A stretch of 35,979 nt of DNA from Vitreoscilla sp. (GTDB lineage: Bacteria; Pseudomonadota; Gammaproteobacteria; Burkholderiales; Burkholderiaceae_C). Location: the NCBI GenBank assembly GCA_018780145.1, contig JADMKA010000179.1:1-35979 (forward strand), read 5' to 3'. Of the stretch, positions 28,178-35,979 are shown piece by piece. Position numbers and translations under genes: made by a program. Positions within the stretch are counted from its first letter, which is position 1, and each line of letters starts with the position of its first letter. The notes beneath the pieces were generated by a model that was given only the letters and a program-made list of their open reading frames with translations, was not told the DNA's origin and searched no databases.

Positions 28178-29005
28178 ATGGCGGCTTCAAGCGACACCGA
28201 GCGCAAGCGCGACGCGCACCCTGGCTGGATGCAGACCCTGGTCCGGCTGGCCAACCGTGTCAGCGTGGGCTCGGCCTGGGCGTTCCAGATCGGGGTGGCC
28301 CTGACCGTGGCCGTGGCCGTGGCGGCGATGCTGGTGCTGCTGGACGGCGCCTCCTGGCTGACCGCGCTGGGCGCTGGCGCCATCGCCCTGCTGCCGGCGC
28401 TGCTGGCCGGTGGCGCGGCCTTGCACCTGGCGCGCGCACTGGCCCAGTCGTCGATGCAGCGCGAGTTGCTGATGGTCGACGACGAGCTCACCGGTGTCAG
28501 CAACCGCCGCCAGTTCCTGCGCCTGTCAGAGCGCGAGTGGGCCCGCTGCCGGCGTTACGGCGACGACGGCGCGCTGCTGCTGATCGACGCCGACCACCTG
28601 CGCAAGATCAACGACAGCATGGGCCAGCGCTGCGGCGATGCCATCCTGCTGGAGGTCACCCGCCGGGTGAACGCCACGCTGCGTCAGTCCGACCTGCTGG
28701 CCCGTTTCGGGGGTGCCGAGCTGGCGGTGTTCCTGCCCCACACCGATCCGCTGGGTGCGCTCGACGCCGCCGAGCGCATCCGCCAACAGGTCGCCTCGGC
28801 GCCGTTCCACTGGGAACAGGCGCATGTGGTGGCCACGGTCAGCGTGGGTGTCGCCCATGTCCACATGGGCCAGGCCTCGCTCGACGGCCTGATCCAGGAC
28901 GCCGAATCGGCCCTGCAGGCCGCCAAGGAAGCCGGCCGCAACTGCGTGCGTGCCGCGCCGATCCAGCCGCGCCGCAGCGGCGAGACCAAGTCGGTGACCT
29001 CCTAG
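28178..29005 (+). CDS. Membrane GGDEF-domain protein with degenerate active site
   Basis: A 275-residue protein with two membrane helices (about 33-58 and 62-85), a short linker and a GGDEF domain (about 100-262). The domain keeps DDELTGVSNRRQF, the metal-site LLLIDADHLRKINDSMG and the inhibitory RQSD I-site, but the signature reads GGAEL (178-182): the metal-binding/catalytic acidic residue is Ala and the Phe is Leu. It is therefore probably not a cyclase and could act as a c-di-GMP receptor through its I-site (inference). It is preceded by a sigma28-type promoter, placing it in the flagellar regulon, and followed by the Cache-chemoreceptor genes. Confidence 0.87.
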   Translation: MAASSDTERKRDAHPGWMQTLVRLANRVSVGSAWAFQIGVALTVAVAVAAMLVLLDGASWLTALGAGAIALLPALLAGGAALHLARALAQSSMQRELLMVDDELTGVSNRRQFLRLSEREWARCRRYGDDGALLLIDADHLRKINDSMGQRCGDAILLEVTRRVNATLRQSDLLARFGGAELAVFLPHTDPLGALDAAERIRQQVASAPFHWEQAHVVATVSVGVAHVHMGQASLDGLIQDAESALQAAKEAGRNCVRAAPIQPRRSGETKSVTS

Positions 29006-29101
29006 GGCGCACCGCACACAGGCCTGAGTTCTCGCCCCGGCGAAATTGCTGGGGTGCGCGGAAAAGCCGCCGGTCGACCCTGCAATTCGGGCTTTGGCAC
29101 C

Positions 29102-29128
29102 TCAAGCTGCCGCCGAAACTGCCGAAAC
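29102..29128 (+). promoter_or_regulatory. sigma28 (FliA)-type promoter of the Cache-chemoreceptor operon
   Basis: CTCAAG (TCAA 29102-29105), N15, then GCCGAAAC (29121-29128), the same architecture as the promoter at 28116. The predicted start is near 29135, giving a leader of about 53 bases to the Cache gene ATG. The rest of the 29006-29187 spacer holds nothing else I can identify. Confidence 0.65.
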
Positions 29129-29187
29129 GCCCCGCAGGCTGCCTGACCGCCGCTGCCAATGCCAAACGCATCAACCGGAGAATCTCC

Positions 29188-29679
29188 ATGAAGTACCTCG
29201 TCTCAGTCGCTACCTTCGTGTCCCTGATCGCTGCTGTGGGCTCGGTCCACGCCTATGACCCCCAGGCCACCATTGCCGACCTGGACGCCCGGCTAGCGAA
29301 GATCGGCGCACCGAAGCTCGAAGGCACCGAGGTCGTGGCCGGCAAGACGGTACCGGCCATCTACTTCGGCGACCGGAAGGTCAACAACAACTACGACGTC
29401 GTGGACGCCGTGCGCAAGGCACATAACGCCACGGCCACCGTCTTCGTCAAGGATGGTGACGAATTCGTGCGCGTCAGCACCAACGTGCTCACCCCCGAAG
29501 GGAAACGCGGCGTGGGCACCCAGCTGGCTCGCAACGCAGCCTATGAGGCTGTCAGCAAGGGCAAGCAGTACTGCGGCCCCATCGACGTACTGGGCACGGC
29601 GTTCGACGCCTGCTACAACCCGATCAAGGACGCAGGCGGCAAGATCATCGGCGTGAGCTACATCGGCCACAAGAAGTGA
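29188..29679 (+). CDS. Secreted stand-alone Cache-domain protein
   Basis: A 163-residue exported protein with signal peptide [22 protein letters not shown] and one Cache-type sensor domain resembling the Cache_3-Cache_2 group: [39 protein letters not shown], then [22 protein letters not shown] and IIGVSYIG. Two cysteines (KQYCG and DACYN) may form a disulfide. There is no membrane helix or signalling domain, so it must act through a partner. GGAG lies 8 bases before the ATG. The chemoreceptor gene starts 49 bases downstream on the same strand, so it is the likely partner (inference). The ligand is unknown. Confidence 0.88.
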   Translation: MKYLVSVATFVSLIAAVGSVHAYDPQATIADLDARLAKIGAPKLEGTEVVAGKTVPAIYFGDRKVNNNYDVVDAVRKAHNATATVFVKDGDEFVRVSTNVLTPEGKRGVGTQLARNAAYEAVSKGKQYCGPIDVLGTAFDACYNPIKDAGGKIIGVSYIGHKK

Positions 29680-29728
29680 GCCTGACGAGCCCGCATCACC
29701 ACATCGAACTCCGCCGAGGACGCAGTAC

Positions 29729-31306
29729 ATGAAGAAGATGACCAACCTGCTGGGGGTGTTTTCGCGCTTGGGCGTGGGCAGGCAGCTGACGTGCGCATTC
29801 GCCATGGTGCTGCTGCTCACGGCCGTGGTGGGCGCGGTGTCCCTGTGGTCGATGGGCAAGGAAGACGACCGCGCCTATGAGCTGGCCCACAAGTGGCTGG
29901 CGGGCGTGGGCCACCTCGCGCAGGCCCGGATGTCAGTGGTCGAGATGCGCGAGATGGAGGTCAAGCACAGCCGCACGAGCGACAAGAGCTACCACACCGA
30001 GTACGAAGAGAAAATGGTCGCCTCAGCCAAGGCGGTGACCGAGTCGCTCGCGGCCTACAAGTCATTGGCCGTGGGCGAGGACGATGCCAAACTGCTGGCA
30101 GCCGTCGAGGCAGGCTGGGCTGGCTACCAGAAGTTCAGCCGGCAGGTGATCGCCCTGGGGCGCGAAGCGAAGCAGACCGACGCAGCCGACATCAGCGATG
30201 GCGCCAGCGCGATGGCGCTGGATGAGACGCTGGGCGCCCTGACGGCCATCAGCCAGTTCAACTTCGCAGGCGGCCAGGCCGCCGCCGAGGCCGCCACCGC
30301 CACCTACCAGCAGGCGCGTGCCATGGTGTTGGGCCTGGTGGGGCTGGCGCTCGCCTTGGGCACGGTCATGGCGCTGCTGATGACGCGCGGCATCGTCGGA
30401 CAATTGGGTGGCGAGCCCGCCACAGCCGTCCACCTTGCGCGTGCCGTGGCCGCCGGCGACCTGAGCACGACCATCCATGTGAAATCCGGTGACACCACCA
30501 GCCTCATGGCCAGCCTGCGGGCCATGCAGGACGGCCTGGCCCGCGCTGTGCGCCAGGTGCGCGAGGGATCGGAAAGCGTGGCCACCGCCAGCGCCCAGAT
30601 TGCCGACGGCAACCAGGATCTGTCGAACCGTACCGAACAACAGGCCAGCGCGCTGCAGCAAACAGCGGCGACCATGGACCAACTGGGTTCCACCGTGCGC
30701 AACAACGCCGACAACGCGCGACAGGCCAACCATCTGGCGCAGGGCGCCGCCACCGTGGCGACGAAGGGCGGCGAGGTCGTGGGCCAGGTGGTCCAGACCA
30801 TGAAGGGCATCAACGACAGCAGCCGCAAGATTGCCGACATCATCAGCGTCATCGACGGCATTGCGTTCCAGACCAACATCCTGGCGTTGAATGCGGCCGT
30901 GGAAGCAGCCCGTGCCGGTGAGCAGGGCCGCGGCTTCGCCGTCGTGGCCAGCGAGGTGCGCAGCCTGGCCCAGCGCAGTGCCGCCGCGGCCAAGGAAATC
31001 AACTCGCTCATCAGCGCCAGCGTTGAGCGTGTGGAGACCGGCACCACGCTGGTCGATCAGGCCGGGCACACGATGGAGGAGATCGTCGCCGCCGTCGGCC
31101 GGGTGAGCGCCATCGTCGGCGAGATCAGTTCGGCCAGCGGCGAGCAGAGCAACGGGGTGTCGCAGGTCAGCCAGGCCGTGACGCAGATGGACCAGGCCAC
31201 TCAGCAGAACGCGGCCTTGGTGGAAGAAAGCGCTGCAGCCGCGGAGAGCCTGAGGCAGCAAGCGCAGCAACTCGTGCAGGCCGTGTCGGTGTTCCGCCTG
31301 GCGTGA
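29729..31306 (+). CDS. Methyl-accepting chemotaxis protein (4HB-HAMP-MCP signal)
   Basis: A 525-residue chemoreceptor. TM1 is at about 18-40, the periplasmic region (41-190) is all-helical like four-helix-bundle (4HB_MCP) sensors, TM2 is at about 191-213, HAMP at 214-268 ([20 protein letters not shown]) and the MCP signalling domain to the end. The CheA/CheW-binding hairpin tip is intact ([40 protein letters not shown], about 375-415). There is no C-terminal NWETF-type CheR tether. It follows the secreted Cache protein gene and shares its sigma28-type promoter. A GAGGA ribosome binding site lies about 10 bases before the ATG. Confidence 0.94.
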   Translation: MKKMTNLLGVFSRLGVGRQLTCAFAMVLLLTAVVGAVSLWSMGKEDDRAYELAHKWLAGVGHLAQARMSVVEMREMEVKHSRTSDKSYHTEYEEKMVASAKAVTESLAAYKSLAVGEDDAKLLAAVEAGWAGYQKFSRQVIALGREAKQTDAADISDGASAMALDETLGALTAISQFNFAGGQAAAEAATATYQQARAMVLGLVGLALALGTVMALLMTRGIVGQLGGEPATAVHLARAVAAGDLSTTIHVKSGDTTSLMASLRAMQDGLARAVRQVREGSESVATASAQIADGNQDLSNRTEQQASALQQTAATMDQLGSTVRNNADNARQANHLAQGAATVATKGGEVVGQVVQTMKGINDSSRKIADIISVIDGIAFQTNILALNAAVEAARAGEQGRGFAVVASEVRSLAQRSAAAAKEINSLISASVERVETGTTLVDQAGHTMEEIVAAVGRVSAIVGEISSASGEQSNGVSQVSQAVTQMDQATQQNAALVEESAAAAESLRQQAQQLVQAVSVFRLA

Positions 31307-31327
31307 CCGACTGTTGACGCAGCCAGT

Positions 31328-32113
31328 CTAGGCAGGAACGCGATAGTCCGCGGTGCCCATCAGGTCGACACCGCATTTCAGCTCGCGTGCCCAGGCGATG
31401 AACTCGGCCACCGCCGGGCCCACCAACGGCGCGCCGTGCTGCGGCACCATCATGCGGATCGGCAGGCCCTCCACCATGTCCGCCCACAGGCGCAGCACCT
31501 TGTTCGAGACCATGTAGCGGCGGTGGAAGCGCTCCATCGCCGGGAGCAGGCGAGCCAGGCTGTCCACCGGCTGCTGCGCCACCTGCCCGCCGACCAGCGA
31601 AACCCCCAGGTCACCCGAAAACAGGATCTGGCTCACCGGGTCGTAGAACTGGAAGTTGCCCTCGGCGTGCAGGAAGTGCGCGGGCAGGGCGATCAGGTCG
31701 CTGCGCCCGATGCGGATGCGCATCCCGGCGTCGGGGATGCCGACGATCCGGCCTGCGGTCTTCCCGGGCTTGCAGAAGTGCGGCACGAAACGCTCCCAGA
31801 CCGTCGACACGTAGATCTTGGCCTGGGTCGAGGTGGTCCAGCGGTCCAGCGACGCGATGATGTCCGGGTCGGCATGCGAGGCCAGCAGGGCCGACAGCCG
31901 CTGCGGTGGGAAGTGCCGGGTCATCGCGAGGTACAGCTCGCTGTAGGCGAGGTTGCCGCCGGGGTCGATGATGGCCCCGGTGTCCTGGTCGACGATCAGG
32001 AACTGGTTCGACTGCACCGCCTCGTCGGTGTGTTGCTCCTGACCGGGCGCGTGGCCGAGGTCGGTGAACATGAGGCAGCGGTGACCGTCGCGGTCGTACA
32101 GGGTGACAGGCAT
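31328..32113 (-). CDS. Metallo-beta-lactamase-fold di-iron protein (ODP/flavodiiron-like)
   Basis: A 261-residue MBL-fold protein related to the di-iron domain of flavodiiron proteins and to the O2-binding di-iron protein ODP. Ligands can be placed as His80, Asp82 and Asp84 (SHADPDI), His149 (FLHAEGNF), Asp168 (FSGDLG) and His226 (PQHGAP). The first Glu of the classic HxExDH motif is Asp. There is no flavodoxin domain. In Treponema an ODP reports O2 to the chemotaxis kinase; here the gene ends 21 bases from a chemoreceptor gene, convergently. An O2-sensing role is inferred. A TACAGT -10-like hexamer lies 5 bases before the ATG and no ribosome binding site is seen. Confidence 0.85.
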   Translation of the reverse strand: MPVTLYDRDGHRCLMFTDLGHAPGQEQHTDEAVQSNQFLIVDQDTGAIIDPGGNLAYSELYLAMTRHFPPQRLSALLASHADPDIIASLDRWTTSTQAKIYVSTVWERFVPHFCKPGKTAGRIVGIPDAGMRIRIGRSDLIALPAHFLHAEGNFQFYDPVSQILFSGDLGVSLVGGQVAQQPVDSLARLLPAMERFHRRYMVSNKVLRLWADMVEGLPIRMMVPQHGAPLVGPAVAEFIAWARELKCGVDLMGTADYRVPA

Positions 32114-32156
32114 GCGGCACTGTAGGAGCACGCCCCCCGGAGCCAATTGACGCGAA

Positions 32157-33095
32157 TCAAGCCAGCGCCCGGGCGACCTTCTCCTGCACCTGTTGCGCCG
32201 CGCCCGGGTCGTCGGCCCGCACCACCTCGCGGGTCATGCCACGCAGCCAGGTGAGCTGTCGCTTGGCGAGCTGGCGGGTGGCGGCCACGCCGCGCTCGCG
32301 CAGCAGATCCTCCAGCGCGGCGCCTTCCAGGCCGGCGTCCATCGCCTCCCAGGCCTGGCGGTAGCCGACGCAGCGGATCGACGGCAGGCCCGGGTGCAGG
32401 TCGCCGCGCGCGCGCAGGGCCCGCATCTCGTCGAGGAAGCCGCCGGCCAGCATGCTGTCGAAGCGCTGCGCGATGCGGCCGTGCAGCCACGCGCGGTCGG
32501 TGGGTTCGAGCGACAACAGAAGGTGCTTCGGAGGCGGCGCAGGCGTTGTGCCGCGGGAATGGAATCCAGACAGCGGCTGGCCGGTGAGCCGGTGTACCTC
32601 CAGGGCCCGCTGAATGCGCTGTGCGTCGTTCGGCGCCAGGCGGGCCGCCGTGATGGGGTCGACGGCAGCGAGCCGGCCGTGCATCGCCGGCCAACCGAGC
32701 GCGGTGGCCTCGGCGTCGAGTTCGGCCCGCACCGCCGCATCGGCAGCGGGCAGCGGGTCGAAGCCATCGACCAAGGCCTTGAAGTACAGCATCGTGCCGC
32801 CCACCAGCAGGGGCAGCCGGCCGCGGGCGCGGATCTCGCCGATCAGCCGCTGCGCATCGGCGGCGAAGGCCGCGGCCGAGTAGGCATCGCGCGGATCCAG
32901 CAGGTCGATCAGGTGGTGCGGCACGGCGGCCCGCTCGGCCGCGCTGGGCTTGGCGGTGCCGATGTCCATGCCACGGTAGACCAGCGCCGAATCGACGCTG
33001 ACGATCTCCAGCGGCACCTGCTCGGCCAGTTGCAGCGCGAGGCCGGTCTTGCCCGAGGCGGTGGGCCCGGCCAGGCCGATCCATTCCAGCTTCAT
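32157..33095 (-). CDS. miaA: tRNA dimethylallyltransferase
   Basis: A 312-residue enzyme that isopentenylates A37 of tRNAs reading UNN codons. Motifs: P-loop [78 protein letters not shown] and the C-terminal [14 protein letters not shown]. The start ATG at 33095 overlaps the stop of the MFS gene by four bases, so they are translationally coupled; miaA is usually linked to mutL or hfq, and that context is absent here. Confidence 0.96.
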   Translation of the reverse strand: MKLEWIGLAGPTASGKTGLALQLAEQVPLEIVSVDSALVYRGMDIGTAKPSAAERAAVPHHLIDLLDPRDAYSAAAFAADAQRLIGEIRARGRLPLLVGGTMLYFKALVDGFDPLPAADAAVRAELDAEATALGWPAMHGRLAAVDPITAARLAPNDAQRIQRALEVHRLTGQPLSGFHSRGTTPAPPPKHLLLSLEPTDRAWLHGRIAQRFDSMLAGGFLDEMRALRARGDLHPGLPSIRCVGYRQAWEAMDAGLEGAALEDLLRERGVAATRQLAKRQLTWLRGMTREVVRADDPGAAQQVQEKVARALA

Positions 33096-34333
33096 GCGGT
33101 TCTCGGCGCGAACCGCTCGCCGTGTCGCTGGACCAGCGTCCAGGCGATGGTGGCGGTGACGATGGCCCAGAAGCCCAGCCCCAGGCCCAACGGCCGCAGC
33201 GTGCCGTCCAGCGCCACGCCCAGCCACAGGCCGGCGCCGAAGGCCGCCAGGGCGAGCAGGAAGCCGGCGAGTGCAGAGGCCACACCGGCCGATTGCGGGA
33301 AGGCGCCCACCGCGCCTGCCTGCCCGCAGGGCTGGTGAATGCCATGGCCGAAGCTGTAGAGCCAGTGCGCCACCAGCACCCCGGCCATCTCGTTGCGGCC
33401 GGCCAGCCCCAGCGCCGCCATGCCCAAGCCGCCGGCCAAGGTGAACAGCGCGCCTTGGCGAACGGCGCCCGTGAGACCCCGCCGCGCCAACAACCGTCGG
33501 CAGTGGAAGGTGCCGAGCAGGTACGACAGCGAGGCCGATGCCATGGCCAGCCCGTAGCCCCAGGGCGACAGGCCGAGCACGCCGATGTAGACGAAGGAGG
33601 AGCCGGCCAGCAGCAGGAACAGGCCACCATAGGTGGCGCTGACCAGGCTGGCCCAGGCGCGAAAGCCGGGGTGTCGCAGCACGGCCAGGCTCGTGCGTGC
33701 CAGCGGCCCGGGCGACAGGGCCCGGGGGTCGCGGCGCAGCACGGTCTCGGGCACCCGCCAGGCCACGACCATGGCCGACAGGCCACCGATCATCGCCACC
33801 GCGGCCAAGGGCGCGCGCCAGCCCAGCCAGCCGGTGAGCGCGCCGCCGAGGATCGGCGACAGCAGCGCGATGACCCCCAGGCCGGACAGGGCCCAGGCCA
33901 TCACGTGGGCGCCTTCGTGCGGCTCGTACAGGTCGCGCACCATGGCCCGTGCGCAGACCACCGAGGCGGCCAGGCCCACGCCCTGTAGTGCGCGGAAGGC
34001 GATCAGCATGCCGATGGTCGTCGACAGCGCGGCACCGGTGCTGGCCAGGGTGTGCAGGGCGAGGCCACCCAGCAGCACCGGGCGGCGGCCGAAGCGGTCC
34101 GACAGCGGGCCCATCAGCAACTGGCCGAAGCCGAAGGCCAGCAGCACCAGCGACATGGTCAGCTGCGCCGCGGACATCGGTGCGGCCAGCTCGCGGGACA
34201 GCAGCGGCAATGCCGGCAGGTACAGGTCGGTGGTGACCGGTTGCAGGCCCAGCATCAGCGCCATCACCAGCGCCGCCAGGGCGTGGCTCATTGGAGCGCG
34301 TGAACGAGTGGTGTCCGGGGGCAGGGCCGTCAT
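33092..34333 (-). CDS. MFS multidrug efflux transporter (Bcr/CflA type)
   Basis: A 413-residue, 12-helix major facilitator. The N-terminal [21 protein letters not shown] is the hallmark of the Bcr/CflA drug-resistance subfamily. Motif A reads [14 protein letters not shown], and the antiporter-type motif region in TM5 has [18 protein letters not shown]. It probably exports drugs or amino acid derivatives by proton antiport. ATG at 34333 is supported by a TAGGCT -10-like element exactly 6 bases upstream; a later Met (MSHALAAL) is possible. Its stop overlaps miaA. Confidence 0.92.
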   Translation of the reverse strand: MTALPPDTTRSRAPMSHALAALVMALMLGLQPVTTDLYLPALPLLSRELAAPMSAAQLTMSLVLLAFGFGQLLMGPLSDRFGRRPVLLGGLALHTLASTGAALSTTIGMLIAFRALQGVGLAASVVCARAMVRDLYEPHEGAHVMAWALSGLGVIALLSPILGGALTGWLGWRAPLAAVAMIGGLSAMVVAWRVPETVLRRDPRALSPGPLARTSLAVLRHPGFRAWASLVSATYGGLFLLLAGSSFVYIGVLGLSPWGYGLAMASASLSYLLGTFHCRRLLARRGLTGAVRQGALFTLAGGLGMAALGLAGRNEMAGVLVAHWLYSFGHGIHQPCGQAGAVGAFPQSAGVASALAGFLLALAAFGAGLWLGVALDGTLRPLGLGLGFWAIVTATIAWTLVQRHGERFAPRTA

Positions 34334-34339
34334 CGGCCG

Positions 34340-34345
34340 AGCCTA
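34340..34345 (-). promoter_or_regulatory. -10-like element of the MFS gene, leaderless geometry
   Basis: On the minus strand TAGGCT lies 6 bases before the ATG at 34333. No Shine-Dalgarno is visible. The upstream promoter region overlaps dispersed repeat copy 3. Confidence 0.4.
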
Positions 34346-34350
34346 ACAGG

Positions 34351-34369
34351 GCTCAGCCGAGCGCCGGGC
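34351..34369 (+). repeat. Dispersed intergenic repeat, copy 3
   Basis: GCTCAGCCGAGCGCCGGGC lies in the 46-base gap between the MFS and TPR genes. It matches copies at 6966-6987 (minus) and 14136-14156; the similarity continues loosely as CCCC-AGCTCA. Confidence 0.7.
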
Positions 34370-34379
34370 ACACCCCAGC

Positions 34380-35153
34380 TCAATCCTCCAGCTCGGCCTT
34401 GGCCATCTCCACGTCCAGCCGCTCCATGGCGTCCAGCGGGGTGCAGGCGGCGGCGTCGGCATAGAGCTTCTCGGCTTCGGCCATGCGCTTGTCGCCTTCG
34501 AGCATCACCAGGCCATTGGCGTACTCGACCATCGCGATGGCGCTGGTCGGATTCAGCCTCAGGGCCTCCTTGTAGAGCTTCAGGCCGGTGGCGGCGTCCG
34601 CGCCCTGGGTCTTGCCCAGCAGCTTGCCGACCTTGTCGATCACCTCGGCATGGAAGGCGCCCAGCGCGATGTGCGCGTCGGCATGCTTGGGCTGCAGCCG
34701 GATGGCGGTCTCCAGCGCATTCTTGACCTTGCTGCCCAGCCCCTGCGCCAGCGCCTTCGCCACGCTGATGCCCTGGCTGTAGCGGCCGAGCGCATAGGCC
34801 ATGAAGTACCAGGCGTTGGGGTTCTTGGGCTCCGCCTCGGCGTGGGCCTCGGCGCGCTCGGCCACCTCGAGGAACAGCGCCAGCTTGGTCTTCTCGCTCT
34901 TCTCCAGGTAGTTGGCGTAGATGCCCTGGGCCTTGTGGGCCACCACCAGGCCGGCGCCACCGGCTTTCAGCCCCGCCTCGGCTGCCTTCTGGAACTGGCC
35001 CGCGTGGAACAGTGCCCAGGCGGCCAGCACCGCCTCGTCCTTGGGCCAGGGCTCGGCGTCACCGGCATGCAAGCGCGACCAGTGCTTCTTCAACGCCGCG
35101 GCGTCGTAGGTGTAGTCGTCGGCGTCGTACGGGAAGGCGGTCCACTTGGCCAT
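34380..35153 (-). CDS. TPR-repeat protein
   Basis: A 257-residue soluble protein with no signal peptide. Helical repeats of TPR/SEL type include AAWALFHAGQFQKAAEAGLKAG, VKNALETAIRLQPKHADAHIALGAFHAEV and LYKEALRLNPTSAIAMVEYANGLV. The N-terminus MAKWTAFPYDADDYTYDAAALKKHW is distinctive, but the family is unnamed to me. AGGAG lies about 8 bases before the ATG. It starts 38 bases after the TetR gene stop, so the two may share a transcript. A scaffold role is the usual assumption for TPR proteins; no specific function can be given. Confidence 0.85.
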   Translation of the reverse strand: MAKWTAFPYDADDYTYDAAALKKHWSRLHAGDAEPWPKDEAVLAAWALFHAGQFQKAAEAGLKAGGAGLVVAHKAQGIYANYLEKSEKTKLALFLEVAERAEAHAEAEPKNPNAWYFMAYALGRYSQGISVAKALAQGLGSKVKNALETAIRLQPKHADAHIALGAFHAEVIDKVGKLLGKTQGADAATGLKLYKEALRLNPTSAIAMVEYANGLVMLEGDKRMAEAEKLYADAAACTPLDAMERLDVEMAKAELED

Positions 35154-35191
35154 GTGTGTCTCCTGTTCTGGTTGGGGGTGGTGATCGGTGT

Positions 35192-35848
35192 TCAGGCGGC
35201 CCGGTAGGGGCCGGCCAGGGTGTGCAGGTGGTCGCGCGCCTCGGGTTCGAGGTAGGGGCCCAGCATCGACAGCACGTGCCAGGCGCCGCGTGCCAGGGTG
35301 GCCGCGGCGTTCTCGGGCTCCAGTGCCTTGCGCGGCTCGCGCACGTACTCGTAGCTCAGCCAGTAGGTGAGCACCACCACCATCGCGGTGGCCACGGCCG
35401 CGGAATCGGCGCGCGCCAGGCGCATCGCGCTGCCGCGGGTCAGTCCGGCGAGCACCGCCTCGACCGCCCGGGTCTTGTTCTTCAGCACGAACTGGAAGTG
35501 GGTTTCGAGCCGGCGGTTCTTGCTGAGCAGGTCGTTGAGGTCGCGGTAGAGGAAGCGGTGGTCCCAGATCAGCTCGAACATCATGTGGAAGAACAGCCAG
35601 GCGTCTTCCACGTTGCGCACGCCGTCGGCGGCGTTCAGCAGCTCGTTGAGGGCCTTTTCGTAGCGGTCGAAGAGCGAGTTGATCAGCTCGTCCTTGGCCG
35701 GGTAGTGGTAGTACAGGTTGCCCGGGCTGATGCCCAGCTCGGCCGAGATCAGTGTGGTCGACACGTTCGGCTCGCCGAAGCGGTTGAACAGCTCGAGCGT
35801 GACCTCGAGGATGCGCTCGGCGGTGCGGCGTGGCTTCTTCGTGGGCAT
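35192..35848 (-). CDS. TetR/AcrR family transcriptional regulator
   Basis: A 218-residue TetR-type repressor. N-terminal helix-turn-helix (about 8-55): AERILEVTLELFNRFGEPNVSTTLISAELGIS then PGNLYYHYPAKDELINSLF. The C-terminal domain (60-210) has the DHRFLYRDLNDLLSKNRRLETHF segment seen in a TetR subgroup of beta- and gammaproteobacteria. ATG at 35848 (MPTKKPRR) is chosen because the domain begins there, although the frame is open upstream. An 8-1-8 perfect palindrome lies about 85 bases upstream and may be its operator. The ligand is unknown. Confidence 0.88.
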   Translation of the reverse strand: MPTKKPRRTAERILEVTLELFNRFGEPNVSTTLISAELGISPGNLYYHYPAKDELINSLFDRYEKALNELLNAADGVRNVEDAWLFFHMMFELIWDHRFLYRDLNDLLSKNRRLETHFQFVLKNKTRAVEAVLAGLTRGSAMRLARADSAAVATAMVVVLTYWLSYEYVREPRKALEPENAAATLARGAWHVLSMLGPYLEPEARDHLHTLAGPYRAA

Positions 35849-35933
35849 GGGCGGCCAATTCAGGAGGCTGTCGGGCTGTGGGTCGGGCCCGCGCCGGGGT
35901 GAGTTGCGGTGCAAGTTTAGGCGCCGGCGAGGC

Positions 35934-35950
35934 GTGTGGCCCGGCCACAC
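35934..35950. promoter_or_regulatory. Palindrome upstream of the TetR gene, operator candidate
   Basis: GTGTGGCC-C-GGCCACAC is a perfect 8-bp inverted repeat around one base, flanked by GCCGGC on both sides. On the minus strand TAAACT (35919-35914), a plausible -10, follows downstream, so the palindrome covers the -35 region. No gene is seen from 35849 to the right edge. Confidence 0.5.
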
Positions 35951-35979
35951 AACGAGCCGGCAACGACGAATGGTGCCGC

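Noticed and set aside
29094-29112. TGGCAC-containing sigma54-like sequence before the Cache gene
   Set aside because: The distance between GG and GC is one base too long; the sigma28-type element fits better.

Overview
The window is high-GC, densely packed bacterial chromosome. Protein signatures (EttA, a GSI-beta glutamine synthetase with its adenylylation tyrosine, NtrB/NtrC, two FAS1-domain secreted proteins, a stand-alone Cache protein beside a chemoreceptor, CTCAAG-N14-GCCGA flagellar-type promoters) and the intergenic GC-rich palindromes point to a motile betaproteobacterium of the order Burkholderiales, probably near the Rubrivivax/Ideonella/Leptothrix group. The placement is inferred from protein style, not from a database search. 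I see no rRNA, tRNA, CRISPR array, insertion sequence or prophage. No gene-free stretch exceeds 300 bases.

Layout. 1-719: 3' part of ettA and a terminator. 787-2231 (minus): operon of two secreted fasciclin proteins, divergent from a TetR gene and separated from it by a palindromic operator candidate. 3160-6902: AIM24-family protein, then a beta-propeller, a polysaccharide deacetylase and a sterol-desaturase-like enzyme. 7010-9254: EI24-like membrane protein, CinA-type MoCF protein and a GNAT acetyltransferase. 9398-14131: nitrogen module glnA, a secreted coiled-coil protein, ntrB, ntrC, with a sigma54 promoter before glnA. 14164-17156: exonuclease III (minus) divergent from umuD-umuC and a small unknown gene. 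17261-20401: large HAMP-PAS-PAS-GGDEF-EAL protein behind a near-consensus sigma54 promoter. 20379-24234 (minus): folA, thyA, an OmpA-type lipoprotein and an MsbA-like ABC exporter. 24343-25839: SARP/BTAD-like regulator with TPR repeats. 25836-27983 (minus): acetyl-CoA hydrolase/transferase. 28178-32113: a signalling patch with a degenerate GGDEF protein, a secreted Cache protein, a chemoreceptor and, convergently, a di-iron metallo-beta-lactamase-fold (ODP-like) protein. 32157-35848 (minus): miaA, a Bcr/CflA-type MFS pump, a TPR protein and a TetR regulator.

Most notable points: (i) the UmuD homologue has lost both catalytic residues (Ser to Ala66, Lys to Arg103) although UmuC keeps its active site; (ii) the 28-32 kb patch combines two sigma28-like promoters, a GGAEL protein that keeps its RxxD I-site, a secreted Cache protein with a 4HB-type chemoreceptor and an O2-binding-type di-iron protein, which together suggest an undescribed sensory module; (iii) six genes share the same spacing of a -10-like hexamer, six bases, then ATG, suggesting leaderless mRNAs; (iv) a 19-22 base intergenic element occurs three times.
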